Positions 22,296-63,887 of a stretch of 64,000 nt of DNA are shown piece after piece. The stretch covers positions 17,410,501-17,474,500 of the forward strand of contig JAPVLO010000019.1 of NCBI GenBank assembly GCA_027257055.1. The letters are read 5' to 3'. Below the pieces are notes generated by a model. The model saw nothing but the letters and a program-made list of their open reading frames with translations, had not been told where the DNA came from and made no database searches. Position 1 is the stretch's first letter. Every line of letters starts with the position of its first letter. Position numbers and translations under genes: made by a program. The stretch is from Cephalopachus bancanus (Eukaryota > Chordata > Mammalia > Primates > Tarsiidae).

Positions 22296-23519
22296 ATAAA
22301 GTATTAAAATTCCTATTTACTTTTACTCTTGACAACTTTGGACATTAAACTTTAAAACTGTAGTAAATCTCATTAATTAAAACAAAATGGAATCTCATTT
22401 TATTTTCCTTTCTTTTCTTTAATTATACTACACACTGAATGATGCTCAATCTCACCCATAATTAAAGAATGCTTACTGCAGTGCTGTGGTTCAAAAGGGC
22501 TGTGGGCATTTTTTCCAAAGTGCATGGAAATGAGATGCACCCAGAATAGACTTTAACTGAGTAGTGTTCACTTCATTTGTAAGATATGACCATTACATAC
22601 AGTCCATCAAACCCTAAAATTTTTCCTTATGTAGAAAAGTTTAATTTTGTTCATCAAGCATCTATCTCCCCACCGCAACACAACGATCTTCTGATGGCCA
22701 AATACAACTGAGACCTGTGGTGTTCTTACTACTTCCCTTCTCTTCAGTTTTTGGCACTAGCCCTTCCTTAACATTTCCTCTCCTTTTGAACTCTGGGACA
22801 CCTGCTCCAGGTCTCCCCCTTCTCTAATATCCTTCCAAGTTTGATTGCAGGATTCCCCTCCTTTGTTTATCCCCTAACTCTGTGATTCCTTAAAAGTTGT
22901 TCTTCAGCATCTACCCACTCTACACACACTTCAAGTTTTTCTCCTTTATTTCCATTTCACCAATATGATGATAAGTCACAAATCTTATCTCAGTGCAGCC
23001 CAGGTATCTTCTCTGTGAAAATGTACATACCGTCGAATAGAAACTGCATTCTGAATATTTCATAAAGAAACTTTATTCAACAGATTCCAGAACAGAATAG
23101 TCTTTCCTTTCCTCCACCGGCACCAGTAAAGTTATTCTCTGCTTTCTCCATCCTTGATTCTGTAAACAGCACATCAATTCAATATTTCAGCCCTCAAGCC
23201 TGGGCTGTCACCTTCCACAGTGAGCTAGTCATTCTACATTAGCTCCAACCCTTAAATAGTTTTCAAATCTGTTCCTATTTGTCTTTCACACAGCTACCTA
23301 CACCGCCACACTAGCCAAAATATGTTTGCTGAATGAATATATGAACTAATGAATTGGGTAGGAAGATAGTAAACGAAATAAACGACGGCACACTGCATTT
23401 CCCACATAAATAATTACTGGAATAGGGTTTCCATTTCTTCTGTTTTTCAACGTGTTTTTATAGCTTGAGTTTTCTCCATCCAATGTCATGAAAGACCACT
23501 GAAAACGGACCTCAGTTGA

Positions 23520-53468
<29,949 letters not shown>

Positions 53469-53589
53469 CCCATTGCTTCATCACTGGCTTGGGCCTCTTG
53501 TGAAATACTGGTTCTGTTTACTTTATTCTTTGTGCACTCCCCCACCCCTGCCCCCACCTTTGTGTTGGAGTTTACTGTGTTACCCTGTA

Positions 53590-53595
53590 ATTAAA
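53590..53595 (+). promoter_or_regulatory. Proximal polyadenylation signal ATTAAA
   Basis: ATTAAA 122 bases after the stop, followed by a GT-rich stretch (ttgtgccagtgttgcaatgt). Would give a short 3' UTR without the Alu. Confidence 0.5.
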
Positions 53596-53688
53596 CCCGA
53601 GAATAGGTAACATATTGTGCCAGTGTTGCAATGTTTTAAACTGCTAACAGACTTTAAGATATTCCCTTTTCAGAGAACCTGGGTTTTC

Positions 53689-53963
53689 TTTTTTTTTGAG
53701 TTGGAGTCTCACTCAGACTGGAGTGCAGTGGCCGCTCTCGGCCACCGCAGCCTCAACCTGCTGGGCTCCGGCGATCCTTCTGCCTCAGCCTTCCAAGTAG
53801 CCGGAATTACAGGCATGTGCTACCATGCCTGGCTGATTTTTTGATTTATTGTAGAGTTGAGGGCTCACTGCCCAGGCGGGTCTCGAACCCGTGGGCTCAG
53901 GCAATCCACTCACCTCAGCCTCCCAAAGGCGTGGGATTACAGGCTGAGCGACCGAGCCCGGCT
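53689..53963 (-). mobile_element. Alu inserted in the ATP6V1B2 3' UTR, deletion subfamily
   Basis: Perfect 14-bp TSD GAACCTGGGTTTTC at 53,675-53,688 and 53,964-53,977. Lacks AACTTGG (CACTGCCCAGGCGGGT) and has AAAGGCGTGGG. Antisense to the gene, so the mRNA would carry its reverse complement. Confidence 0.95.
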
Positions 53964-54361
53964 GAACCTGGGTTTTCAGTGCTTTGTTTAAAGTAGCTGC
54001 GGGGGCAGCGGTGTGTTTTCTTATTGATGTATGTATTGTACATAGTGGTTGTAGTTAGTTACCTGATGATGTCCTCATCATTGGGATCTCTCGGACCTTA
54101 CTGCTCAGCTCCCTCAAGTGTCACTTGCCGAAGTTATCCTGATAGGTTTCTGAATTAGGGGCAAGATCAGGTCTGAAAGAGGTCTCCTTTTAGAAGAGCC
54201 AGGAGGCTCTTTCCTGATTTTCTTTGAGTTGTTGGTGTGCCTGTGGGTCTTTAGTAGGCTGCTACTTGAAGCAGATGTTTTCACTGTCTCCTTGCTCTTC
54301 CCTGTAGAGTGAATAGATGAGCAAAGGAACTTCCTTTCCTGGTTAGCGCACAGCGTTGCAT

Positions 54362-54406
54362 TCCTGCGTCTTACAGCTCTCCTGCGTCTTACAGCTCTCC
54401 TGCGTG
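54362..54406. repeat. 18-bp tandem repeat in the 3' UTR
   Basis: TCCTGCGTCTTACAGCTC occurs twice, then TCCTGCGT a third time. Confidence 0.9.
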
Positions 54407-55028
54407 ACACAGAGCCTTCCAACTGCTGCACAGCTGTTGTTGATCCAGCTCGACTCCTGTCTGGGTGATCCTGCTGGTTTCCATGCAGAAGAATCACATG
54501 CTTAAAATAGTTGATGGAATTGTTGCTTGGGGTACAGCAAAAGGAGGAGAGAGAAAAGCTGTAGCCATCCCGTGTTCCGGCATGCTGACAGTGGTTTCAG
54601 TTTCCCCAGCGCTCACTCGATGCCGAGGGCACAGTGGGGAGTGCAAGCTCTTATGTTTGTGGATGCTTTAAACTCTGTTGGAGCAGCCTTGGGAAAATCC
54701 CTGGTTCAGTTCTGCTTTCTGACCCATCTCTACCTTTTCAGGGTAATCTCGTGGAACAAGTGATAGCGTTTAAAAAGCTTTCGAGTTGTATTCCCACGCC
54801 TTCCTGATGTGAGCCTTGAGCTACCTTCTATGCAGTTCTGCCATGTGTCCTGTGTGGCCTCATTGTCTTCTTTGTCACTCGGGTGCAGTGGCAACCTCCC
54901 TACTCTGTGCATTCCATCTTTCAAGTCGTCTCAATCCTCCACTTTTTTCTCTGAGGGTGTAAGGGGCGGGGGGAGTCCGCATGATTATATTTTAATGTAG
55001 AAAGTGTGACATCTGAATATAAAATGAA

Positions 55029-55034
55029 AATAAA
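55029..55034 (+). promoter_or_regulatory. Distal polyadenylation signal AATAAA
   Basis: AATAAA with ATTAAA a few bases later (55,041). Followed by TG-containing sequence (agtgactctgtatcttctc). Likely main end of ATP6V1B2 transcripts. Confidence 0.6.
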
Positions 55035-55607
55035 TGTTAAATTAAATGAAAGTTTCCTAAAGTGACTCTGTATCTTCTCTTCGGAAAAGCAGCAGGTGAC
55101 TGTATAATACTGTATCTCTTCAACTCACAGTTCTGAGCATCATAGGCAGAATTGTGAACCGACCCCCTGGGCTGTGGGCACAGCCCATACTTTGCACCCT
55201 TGTCTTCCAGGCTGCCCTTCCAAGCTCTGTTCAGTGATATCCATTACTATATTCTGGATCTGGAGCTGGGGCCCCACAGCAGTCTTTGTTCCAGTGTCAG
55301 GATCTCGAGAACCTGTCGGCTGTGTATGAAGGAGGAGCAACCTAGAGGGAGAAGCTTCATCACAGCCAGCATGAAGAAGGCCTGTGTTCTCTTGGTTCTG
55401 CCCCTAGCTGTATGGATGCCCTTGCTTGTCAATTTTAACAAATTTGAGTCTGCTTCTCTGCCTTGTAGGGTTGTTAAAAGGACTAGAGATTTTGTGTATA
55501 AAGCACTATCACAGTGCCAGGTCTGTAGCAGAGAACTGTTGTTAACAAGCCTTTATGTTTCTGTTACATAATACTTAGGATTAGTTGGCCACGTAGCACT
55601 AACATGT

Positions 55608-56185
55608 GTTTTTTGAGTCAGAGTCTCACTCTGTCACCTAGACTAGAGTGCAGTGGCATGATCACAGCTCACCATAGCCTTGACCTGCTGGGTTCAAGTG
55701 ATCCTTCTGCCTCAGCCTTCCAAGTGGCTGGAACTACAGGCACGTGCTAGCTCACCTGGCTTTTTTTTTTTTTTTTTTTTGAGTTGGAGTCACTCTGTCG
55801 CCCAGAGTGGAGTGCAGTGGCTGCTTCCGGCCACCGCAGCCTCGACCTGCTGGACTCCGGCGATCCTTCCGCCTCAGCCTTCCGAGTAGCTGGAATTACA
55901 GGCGTGCGCTACCACGCCCGGATGATTTTTTGATTTATTGTAGAGATGAGGTCTCGCTGCCCAGGCGGGTCTCGAACCTGCGAGCTCAGGCAATCCACTC
56001 ACCTCAGCCTCCCAAAGGCACGGGATTACAGGCTGAGCCACCGAGCCCGGCTTTTTTTTTTTAATTATAGAAACAAGTTCTTGCCAAGTGGCCCTGGCTG
56101 GTCTCAGACCCCTGGGCTCAGGCAATCGTCTCACCTCCACCTCCCAAAGTACTGGGATTACAGGCATGACCCACCACACCTAGCC
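55608..56185 (-). mobile_element. Older Alu split by a younger Alu
   Basis: Outer halves 55,608-55,760 (GAGTCAGAGTCTCACTCTGT to CTCACCTGGC) and 56,052-56,185 (AATTATAGAAACAAGTTC to CACCACACCTAGCC). The break is in the T-rich mid linker. Confidence 0.9.
55761..56051 (-). mobile_element. Younger Alu nested in an Alu, deletion subfamily
   Basis: GAGTTGGAGTCACTCTGTCG, GTCTCGCTGCCCAGGCGGGT, CCCAAAGGCACGGG, ends CACCGAGCCCGGC. Confidence 0.94.
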
Positions 56186-56267
56186 TTATAACTAATGTTT
56201 TTTAGTGAAAATATTTTCCTATACCAGTTATAAGACCTAATTAAAAGACCAGTTAAAAACAAGCATC

Positions 56268-56562
56268 AAGCCGGGCTCGGTGGCTCAGCCTGTAATCCCG
56301 CGCCTTTGGGAGGCTGAGGTGAGTGGATTGCCTGAGCCCGCGGGTTCGAGACCCGCCTGGGCAGCGAGACCTCATCTCTACAATAAATCAAAAAATCAGC
56401 CGGGCGTGGTAGCGCGCGCCTGTAGTTCCGGCTACTCGGAAGGCTGAGGCGGAAGGATCGCCGGAGCCCAGCAGGTCGAGGCTGCGGTGGCCGGGAGCGG
56501 CCACTGCACTCCAGTCTGGGCGACAGAGTGAGACTCCAACTCAAAAAAAAAAAAAAAAAAAG
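56268..56562 (+). mobile_element. Alu, deletion subfamily, near-consensus
   Basis: TSD ACAAGCATC at 56,259-56,267 and 56,563-56,571. GCCGGGCTCGGTGGCTCAGC, CCCGCGCCTTTGGG, CTGGGCAGCGAGACCTC, AAATCAGCCGGGCGTGG. Keeps many CpGs, which suggests youth. Confidence 0.96.
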
Positions 56563-57461
56563 ACAAGCATCTTCAAAGGTCAGGCTAACTGACTCATTAA
56601 ACATTTATTGCTTGCAGTTGACTGTTACTTCAGCATGTGAGCATCCATGTAAGTGAAAAGGTGTTTTCAGAAGAATGTAATAAATGCCTCACTGAGATGT
56701 CTTATTTTCAGCAAATGAGGGGTGCATGTTGTCTGGTCAACAAGCATCTTCTCTTGTATTTCTCTGCTACTCTAGAAAGCAAAAGTGAGCTTCATTCAGT
56801 ATTAGGGGCCAACAGAAAACAGTTCCACAGACTAAATCACTTGAAACAGCAAGAAAATCATTTGGAGACAAGAAGAAAAACTTGGCAAGACAGTTCTTGA
56901 GGGAAAATTATCTTTTGTGGGAAAACTTAAGTAAGAGGAAGTAAGTTTTTAAGTGAAACAGTCACGTTCCTTATTCAGCTACCAACTGTAGTTTCATTCC
57001 AAATGATTTTTCCCATTTGGACTTGAACACCTGCCTAGCGCTTGAGCAGACCATGTGGTGTCCTTAGCTGCTCCCTCTCCCGCGAAGGCCTTCAGTGACA
57101 ACGAGGAGCAGGAGACTGATGTTTAGAAACTTGGGAAGTCACTTCCAGTCACCGCTCAGTCACAGGGCTTTGTCTCCTGAGCTAGAGAGGCAAAACCTGC
57201 CCAGAAAACCTGGTAAATGATTTCAGACACTCAGGCAAGTGAGTTGTCAGTCCCTCCCTGGTCAGTCTGTTGTACTTCCTGCTTGAGAGAACAGCAAAGC
57301 ATCTGATTGTGGCTCTTTCAGAGGATAGAGGCACAGATGAATAGTATATGGGGTCGGCCTGCCTTCTTTAAGGTGCCCAAGGATCCCTTGCCTAGAATAA
57401 AACACACAGCTGTTTGCTGTGGTTAGCAGCTGTAAGTAGCGCATGAATGGTATGCTACTTT

Positions 57462-57770
57462 TTTTTTTTTAATTTTAATTATTATTATTTTTTTTGAGTT
57501 GGAGTCTCACTCTGTCGCCCAGACTGGAGTGCAGTGGCCACTCCCGGCCACTGCAGCCTCGACCTGCTGGGCTCCAGCGATCCTTCCGCCTCAGCCTTCC
57601 CAGTAGCCGGAATTACAGGCACGTGCTATCACGCCCGGCTGATTTTTTGATTTTATTGTAGAGATGAGGTCTCACCTGCCCAGGCGGGTCTCGAACCCGC
57701 GGGTTCAGGCAATCCACTCACCTCAGCCTCCCAAAGGCGCAGGATTACAGTCTGAGCCACCGAGCCCGGC
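57462..57770 (-). mobile_element. Alu, deletion subfamily, with TSD
   Basis: TSD GGTATGCTACTTT starting at 57,449 and 57,771. CACCTGCCCAGGCGGGT lacks AACTTGG; AAAGGCGCAGG. Confidence 0.95.
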
Positions 57771-57835
57771 GGTATGCTACTTTTCTCCTAAGAATTTCAT
57801 CTCCAAACGACTAGAGCAGTGTGTAAATTTTTTTC

Positions 57836-58112
57836 TGTTTTTTTTTTTTTGGAGTTGGAGACTCGCCCTGTCGCCCAGGTTGGAGTGCCATGGCATGCTC
57901 ATGGCCACCCCAGCGTCAACCTGCTGAGCTTCGCCAATCCTTGTGCCTCATCCTTCCAAGTAGCCAGAACTACAGGCGTGCACTACCATGCCTGGCTAAT
58001 TTTTTTTTTAATTCATTGTAAAGACCAGGTCTCACCAATTTGCCCAGGCTGGTCTCAAACTTGAAGGCTCCCAAAAGTGCTGGGACGACAGGCTGAGCCA
58101 CCGAGCCCAGCC
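57836..58112 (-). mobile_element. Alu, diverged, shortened left arm
   Basis: GGAGTTGGAGACTCGCCCTG, ends CACCGAGCCCAGCC. Part of the left arm between CTTGAAGGCT and CCCAAAAGTG is missing. Confidence 0.9.
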
Positions 58113-59035
58113 TGTGTAAGTAATAATTGTAGCATTTCAGATAGCATTGGATCTGTGGCCCCTTACCCACAGATTTTTTTTTTTAATTAGCAAATAAATG
58201 ACTTGTCCAAGGTCACATAGGGAATAGCAGGACACTTACTAGAATCTAGATATTGAAGCCTAGTCGAGTGCTCTTTCCATAGCACTGTGTTTATTTCCAA
58301 AGGCCACTCTGCAGCAAAACGTTGTCCACAAATTCCCACCACTCTAGAAACCAGGATTTTGCATTGTGGCTAAAGTTCCAGTATCTTAGAGGACACAACA
58401 GTAATATGAATCTGAACCAAAGCCCTGACATGCTGGACTCAAGAACTAAAGGGCTCACACGAAAAAGCTGTTCAGGGAGGCAGGATGGAGGGTGCACGTA
58501 CTGACAAGCCTCAATGTGTTTAACTTTTCTAAGTTGCTATAGTCTTATTTCCACACGCGGGCAGCACCTGCAAGCAGCCACACACAGGCTAAGCCTTGAC
58601 TTCCAGAGACAGACACTTTCATCTAAATTACTGGCAAGTCAACAGTTCACCAATTGATGCTTTTTCCTGGACCTATAAGGGAACATACAATCATAAAAAT
58701 AAGCTGAAACAAGCTGAAATTGGAGCAAAGAGCACTGAACTGTAAATCAGGAGATCTGGTTCATGAGAGACGGCAGAGGTGATATGGTCCAGCACCCTCC
58801 TCTTAATTAAGGGCCTCGAAATGATGAGACCCAGCTTTTGGGGAAGGTGGAACTGTACATAAGGCAGTCCACTCCAGGGATGGACATCTCTGATGGTTAG
58901 AATGTTCTTTCTAAATCACGGTAAAGTTGCCTCCCTAATAAACTTCCCGTCGTGCTGTCCTTGGCCTGTCCCCGAGGGTATTCCCGGCTGAGAACCCTCC
59001 ACCATTCTGAAGAGGGTTGCCGCTCCTTTTTGTTT

Positions 59036-59325
59036 TTATTTTTTTGGAGTCAGAGTCTAACTGTCACCCAGGCTCGAGTGCAGTGGCATGCTCACGGCCA
59101 ACGCAGCCTCGACCTGCTGGGCTCAGGCGAGCTTTCCACCTCAGCCCTCCAAGTAGTCAGAACTACAGGCATGTGCCACCATGCCTGGCTAGTTTTTTGA
59201 TTTATTGTAGAGGTGAGGTCTCGCCAAGTTGCCCTGGCTGGTCTTGAACCCCCGGGCTCAGGCAGTCCCCTCGTCTCTACCTCCCCACGTGTTGGGATTA
59301 CAGACTTGAGCCACCGGGCCCGGCC
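59036..59325 (-). mobile_element. Alu with imperfect TSD
   Basis: GGAGTCAGAGTCTAACTGTC, ends CACCGGGCCCGGCC. Flanks GGGTTGCCGCTCC / GGGTTGCCACTTCC. Confidence 0.92.
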
Positions 59326-59597
59326 GGGTTGCCACTTCCAAGTCGTCTTCAGATGGAATATTTCTGTTCCCTTCACCACTTCTCACTTTATGGGTAAGGA
59401 AGTTATTCACCTCTCACTTCTTCAGTAACTAAACAGGATGAGAACCCAGATCTAGCCTTCAGGCATGGGGATTGCTGTGCTTCGGTTGCTGGGTGTATGC
59501 TGTCTACAGAAGGCCTCCTCCATAATGTAGAGGCCCAGTCCAAGAGAAGAGAGGCCTCTCCCCAGCAGGCAGCTATAACTGAAGGCATGAAACACTG

Positions 59598-59887
59598 GGC
59601 CAGGCACGGTGGCCCACGCCTGTAATCCCAGCACTTTGGGAGGCGGAGGCAAGAGGATTGCCTGAGCCCAGGGGTTCGAGACCAGCCTGGGCAACTCGGC
59701 GAGACTGCATCTCTACAATAAATCAAAAAATTAGCCAGGCATGGTGACACACGCCTGTAGTTCCAACTACTTGTAAGGATGAGGTGGAAGGGTTGCCTGA
59801 GCCCAGCAGGTTGAGGCTGCGGTGGTTGTGAGTGTGCCACTGCACTTCAGCCTGGGTGACACAGTGAAACTCCGACTATAAAAAAAG
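59598..59887 (+). mobile_element. Alu, intermediate type
   Basis: GGCCAGGCACGGTGGCCCAC start, CAATAAATCAAAAAATTAGC linker. Flanks GAAACACTG / GAAAACACTG. Confidence 0.92.
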
Positions 59888-60358
59888 AAAACACTGATTG
59901 ACCATGGGCTGTAAGACCAACAACTCTTGTTGAGGCCCCAACTCTAATCCCACCTTAGGTTACCGGAAACCACCGCTTCCCCTGAGCTAAGACTTTCTGA
60001 TCTCTGGTTCTAGTGTACTTTTCCCCAGGATCAGCTATGCAGTAGCACTCAGATCTAGCCCTAGCATTAAGGAAGCTTCATCCATGGCTTACTGAGTAGA
60101 CATGCATCGTACAGACAAAACTTGGGAAGCGCGGGTAAGTAAGAAAAAAATCCCATAATCTTGCAACACAGAGGAAAACGTTAACCTTTTTTCCACATAA
60201 AAAGAACCCCTCAACAATTAGCCTTGCCAGCTGTGTCTTTGTCCTTCTCTCCTGTTAAACCAAAGCCCACAGCAGTTTTGATTTCTTTCTCCCAAAGACC
60301 ACATAGATGGGATTATGGAAGTCTAGTCAAAAAGAGATGTTTTTAAACTACACTTTTG

Positions 60359-60656
60359 GCTGGGCACAATGGCTCATGCCTATAACCCCAGCACTTTGGG
60401 AGGCTGAGGTAAGAGGATTGCCTGAGCCCACGGGTTGGAGACCAGCCTGGGCAACTTGGCGAGACCTCATCTCTACAACAAATCAAAAAGTTAGCCGGGC
60501 GTGGTGGTGTGTGCCTGTAGTTCCAGCTACTTGGAAGGCTGAGGCGGAAGGATCACCTGAGCCCAGCAGGTCGAGGCTGCAGTGGCCGGGAGTGTGCCAC
60601 TGCGCTCCAGCCTGGGCGACAGAGTGAGACTCCAACTCAAAAAATAATAATATATA
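60359..60656 (+). mobile_element. Alu, intermediate type
   Basis: TGGCTGGGCACAATGGCTCA start, GACTCCAACTCAAAAAATAA end with AT-rich tail. Confidence 0.92.
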
Positions 60657-61150
60657 AATAAAAGAGCTATAAACTTTTAATGCATAAGCTTACAAAACAG
60701 TGAGTCATGTGGTTTAATTTGAGTGGTGTCCATTGAAAAACAACACAGCTCACGTAACCAAAGATAATTTCAAAACTAACGAAGTTATTTTGTTGGAATT
60801 TCTGAAATTACATGAGAGGATTAGGGTCACTTCTCATGCGTTTGATGCTCTGTGTTTCTCAGCCACTTTGAGCAAAGTCTTAGGGAGGATTGAGGAAACT
60901 GGGAAACCATCTCCCATCTTGCTTCTCTGAGCTTCTCTACCCTCCTTTTCCCATCACAAGATTCCAGGAATCGGAAAGGCAAGACTGAATCTGGTGGGAG
61001 GGTGGGGAAGGAGACCAGGCCAAAATGTGAGCCGAGTCAGAAGCCTCCACTGGAAGGCAAGGTGGAGTACGGGCTGAAAGATTTGTGTGCCCATTTCTGG
61101 GCCATCCAAAGAGAAATGGGACCCAGGTGACTTACCCTTAGGTGTTTCTT

Positions 61151-61442
61151 TTTTTTTGAGTTGGAGTCTCACTCTGTTGCCCAGACTGGAGTACAGTGAC
61201 ATGCTACTGGCCACGACAGCCTCCATCTGCTGAACTCTGGTGATCCTTCTGCCTTAGCCTTCCAAGTAGCTGGAACTACAGGCGCGCGCAACCACACGCG
61301 GCTAATTTTTTTTATTTTATTTATTGCAGAGACGAGGTCTTGCCAAATTGCCCAGACGGATCTCGAACTCACAGGCTCAGGCAATCCACTCGCCTTGGCC
61401 TCCCAAAGTGCTGGGATTACAAACTGAGCCACTGAGCCTGGC
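61151..61442 (-). mobile_element. Alu with imperfect TSD
   Basis: GAGTTGGAGTCTCACTCTGT, ends CACTGAGCCTGGC. Flanks CTTAGGTGTTTCT / CCTAGGTGTTTCT. Confidence 0.93.
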
Positions 61443-61500
61443 TATCCCTAGGTGTTTCTACAACCTGTGAAAACACCAGGCAGGCAGTCATCCATGCATC

Positions 61501-61600
61501 TTTTTTTTTTTTTTTTTTTAGATTTATTGAGAGGACAGAAAAGCTCCCAGAGCAGGAGGGGAAAGCTCCCGAGCAGGTTGCCCCACCATGAATTTTGCTA
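61501..61600 (-). mobile_element. Second polyadenylated retrosequence of the LTR-end type
   Basis: On the minus strand: a CTCGGGAGCTTTCCCCTCCT / CTGGGAGCTTTT block, AATAAA (complement at 61,523-61,528), then a 19-base A tail (T run 61,501-61,519). It shares a 22-base identical block ending AATAAATC with the copy at 38,401. The 5' boundary and a target duplication were not found. Confidence 0.45.
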
Positions 61601-61684
61601 AGGATTCTGAAAGATACAAAATTGCCATTGTAGCAGACTCGGGTTTACAGTCAACAAGGCTGATGTGAAGAAATTTAATAACAG

Positions 61685-61973
61685 GTCGGGCTGGGTGGCT
61701 CAGCCTGTAATCCCACACTTTGGGACGATGAGGTGAGTGGATTGCCTGAGCCCGCGGGTTCGAGACCCGTCTGGACCACTTGGTGAGACCTCATCTCTAC
61801 AATAAATCAAAAAATTAGCTGGGTGTGATAGCGCGCGCCAGTAGTTCCAGCTACTCGGAAGGCTGAGTCGGAAGGATCACCGGAGCCCAGCAGGTAGAGG
61901 CTGCGGTGGCCGGGAGCGGCCACTGCACTCCAGTCTGGGCAACAGTGAGACTCCAACTCAAAAAAAAACAAAA
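61685..61973 (+). mobile_element. Alu with perfect 17-bp TSD
   Basis: TSD AAGAAATTTAATAACAG at 61,668-61,684 and 61,974-61,990. GTCGGGCTGGGTGGCTCAGC start. Confidence 0.96.
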
Positions 61974-62135
61974 AAGAAATTTAATAACAGATTCAGCAAG
62001 TCAGTCTCCTGACTTACAGGAGAATCTGCTTTAATAGGTCATAACTGAGGCAAGGAATATGCACCCCAGACCGTTGAAGGTGTGATGCAGGAGAAGGGCT
62101 ACTATTGTGTGGGTGTGGGAGTGTGTGTGTGTAAT

Positions 62136-63070
62136 TAAATAAAACCTTTATTGCAATATAATTCACATACTGTTCAATTCACCCAGTTATAGTGCCACCT
62201 AGTGGTTTTTAGTATTGTCAGAGTTGCGCAACCATCACCACAATTTTATAGCATTTTCATATTCCTCCTCAAAATCCCATACTCATTAAAAGCTACTCTC
62301 CATTTCTCCCAACCCTACCAGTCCTAGGCAACAACAAATCCTTCTGTCTCTATGGCTTTGCCTATTCTGGGTATTTCACATAAATGGTATATACAGTGTG
62401 TGGTTCTTCATGTCTGGCTTCTTTCACTCTGCATAATGTTTTCAGGATTCATGTTGGAGCATGTGCCATGCTTCATTTCTTTGTATTAATAATGTTTCAT
62501 TGGCCAGGCTCGGCCAGCCTGTAATCCCAGCGCTTTGGGAGGCCGAGGTGAGTGGATTGCCTGAGCCTGCGGGTTCGAGACCCACCTGGACAAATTGGTG
62601 AGACCTCATCTCTACAATAAATCAAAAAAATTAGCCGGGCGAGGTAGTGCGCGCCTGTAGTTCCAGCTACTTGGAAGGCTGAGGCGGAAGGATCGCCGGA
62701 GCCCAGCAGGTCGAGGCTGTGGTGGCCGGGAACGGCCACTGCACTCTAGTCTGGGCTACAGAGTGAGACTCCAACTCAAATAATAATAATAATACTAATG
62801 TTTCATTATATGGCTACACTGCATTATATTTATCTATTCATTGGCGTATGGACATTTGGGTTGTTTCCATGTTGGGATCATTATAAATAATGTTGCTATG
62901 AACATTCATGTACAAGCTTTTGTGTGGATGTCAGGTTCATTTTTCTTGTGTATAGACCTAGGAGTGGAATCTCTGGGCCATATGGTAGCTCCATATTAAC
63001 CTTCTGAAGGATTACTAAACTATTTAGCAAAGTGGCTGTACCATTTTAGATTCTATTGGCAGTGGGTAGG
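62136..63070 (-). repeat. L1M 3' end, antisense, split by an Alu
   Basis: ttgcaatataattcacatac, gcgcaaccatcaccacaatt, tctggcttctttcactctgc to the left of the Alu; ttgggttgtttccatgttgg, atgttgctatgaacattcat, cctaggagtggaatctctgg to the right. Confidence 0.85.
62502..62796 (+). mobile_element. Alu inserted in an L1 3' end
   Basis: GGCCAGGCTCGGCCAGCCTG (short internal loss of GTGGCTCA). TSD TAATGTTTCATT on both sides. (TAA)n tail. Confidence 0.95.
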
Positions 63071-63330
63071 GTGATTTTTTTTTTAATGCCGAAGAATCTG
63101 GGTTGTTTGGGAAGCAAGTAACTTCTAGCTTATTTTCTGAGCTTTTAAAGATGTACTTAATGTCATTTTTGTTAAAACAGACCTTTCTTTATTATGGGAC
63201 TCCAGGAGCTTTAATACAGTTGAAACTAAAAATACATAAATTTTACATTCTGCCTTTTTGCTTAATTGCAAAGGAGACTGCGCTTATTAAGCATATAATT
63301 TGATGACTATATAATACTTTACCATAAACA

Positions 63331-63887
63331 TGAGGGGGACCCCCCAAAAACTGGAATTTACTTATTAAAAATTGTGTATTTATTCTTACATATTTAAACT
63401 TCAGTCACCTTCAAAATACTCTCCGTTTGATGTAATACACCTATTAAGACTCTCTTTCTACTGCTCAAAACAGTTTTTGAACTTGTCCATTTTAATGTGT
63501 TTTAGTGCTTCTACTGTTTTTTGTTTCACCTCTTCCACATTGGCAAAATGCTTCCCTTTGAGGACTTTTTTTATCCAGGGAAACCAAAAAAAAGGTCTCT
63601 CGGGGTGAGATCAGGTGGATAGGGAGGGTGGGGCACAGGAGTCATGCTATTTTTGGTCAAAAACTGCTGAACACTCAGCCCTGGGTGGTCTGGTGCACTT
63701 GTAAATCACCCATCATGAAATGAGCAGACATGTTTAAAGACTCTCCAAAAAAAAAATTCACTGAAGCTGAACCCAGCGTCTCACTACAACGCTAGCTGGT
63801 ACACTGATGCTGATGGGTTCCTAGAACACTTACCTAGCAGCAGAAGTCTGTACTGCAAGGGTCCCACCCTCCAAAAAATAATTCCGG
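63331..63887 (-). mobile_element. Internally deleted mariner, right end hit by an Alu
   Basis: Left end TGAGGGGGACCCCCC. Same internal structure as the copy at 42,765: C-terminal transposase block (VDQ-like LPSEVLKGKHFANVEEVK on the minus strand, with breaks), then ttcatgatgggtgatttaca equivalent and gctagctggtacactgatgc. The right terminal repeat is cut by an Alu starting at 63,888. Confidence 0.8.

Larger units (their letters stand above)
53469..55060 (+). other. ATP6V1B2: ATP6V1B2 3' UTR
   Basis: About 1.6 kb from the stop to the distal polyadenylation signal. Contains an Alu, a short tandem repeat at 54,362 and otherwise unique sequence. The right end is inferred from the AATAAA at 55,029. 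Confidence 0.65.

Noticed and set aside
54114..54497. Arg-rich minus-strand frame (RRRAVRRR)
   Set aside because: Produced by the 18-bp tandem repeat in the 3' UTR read on the wrong strand.
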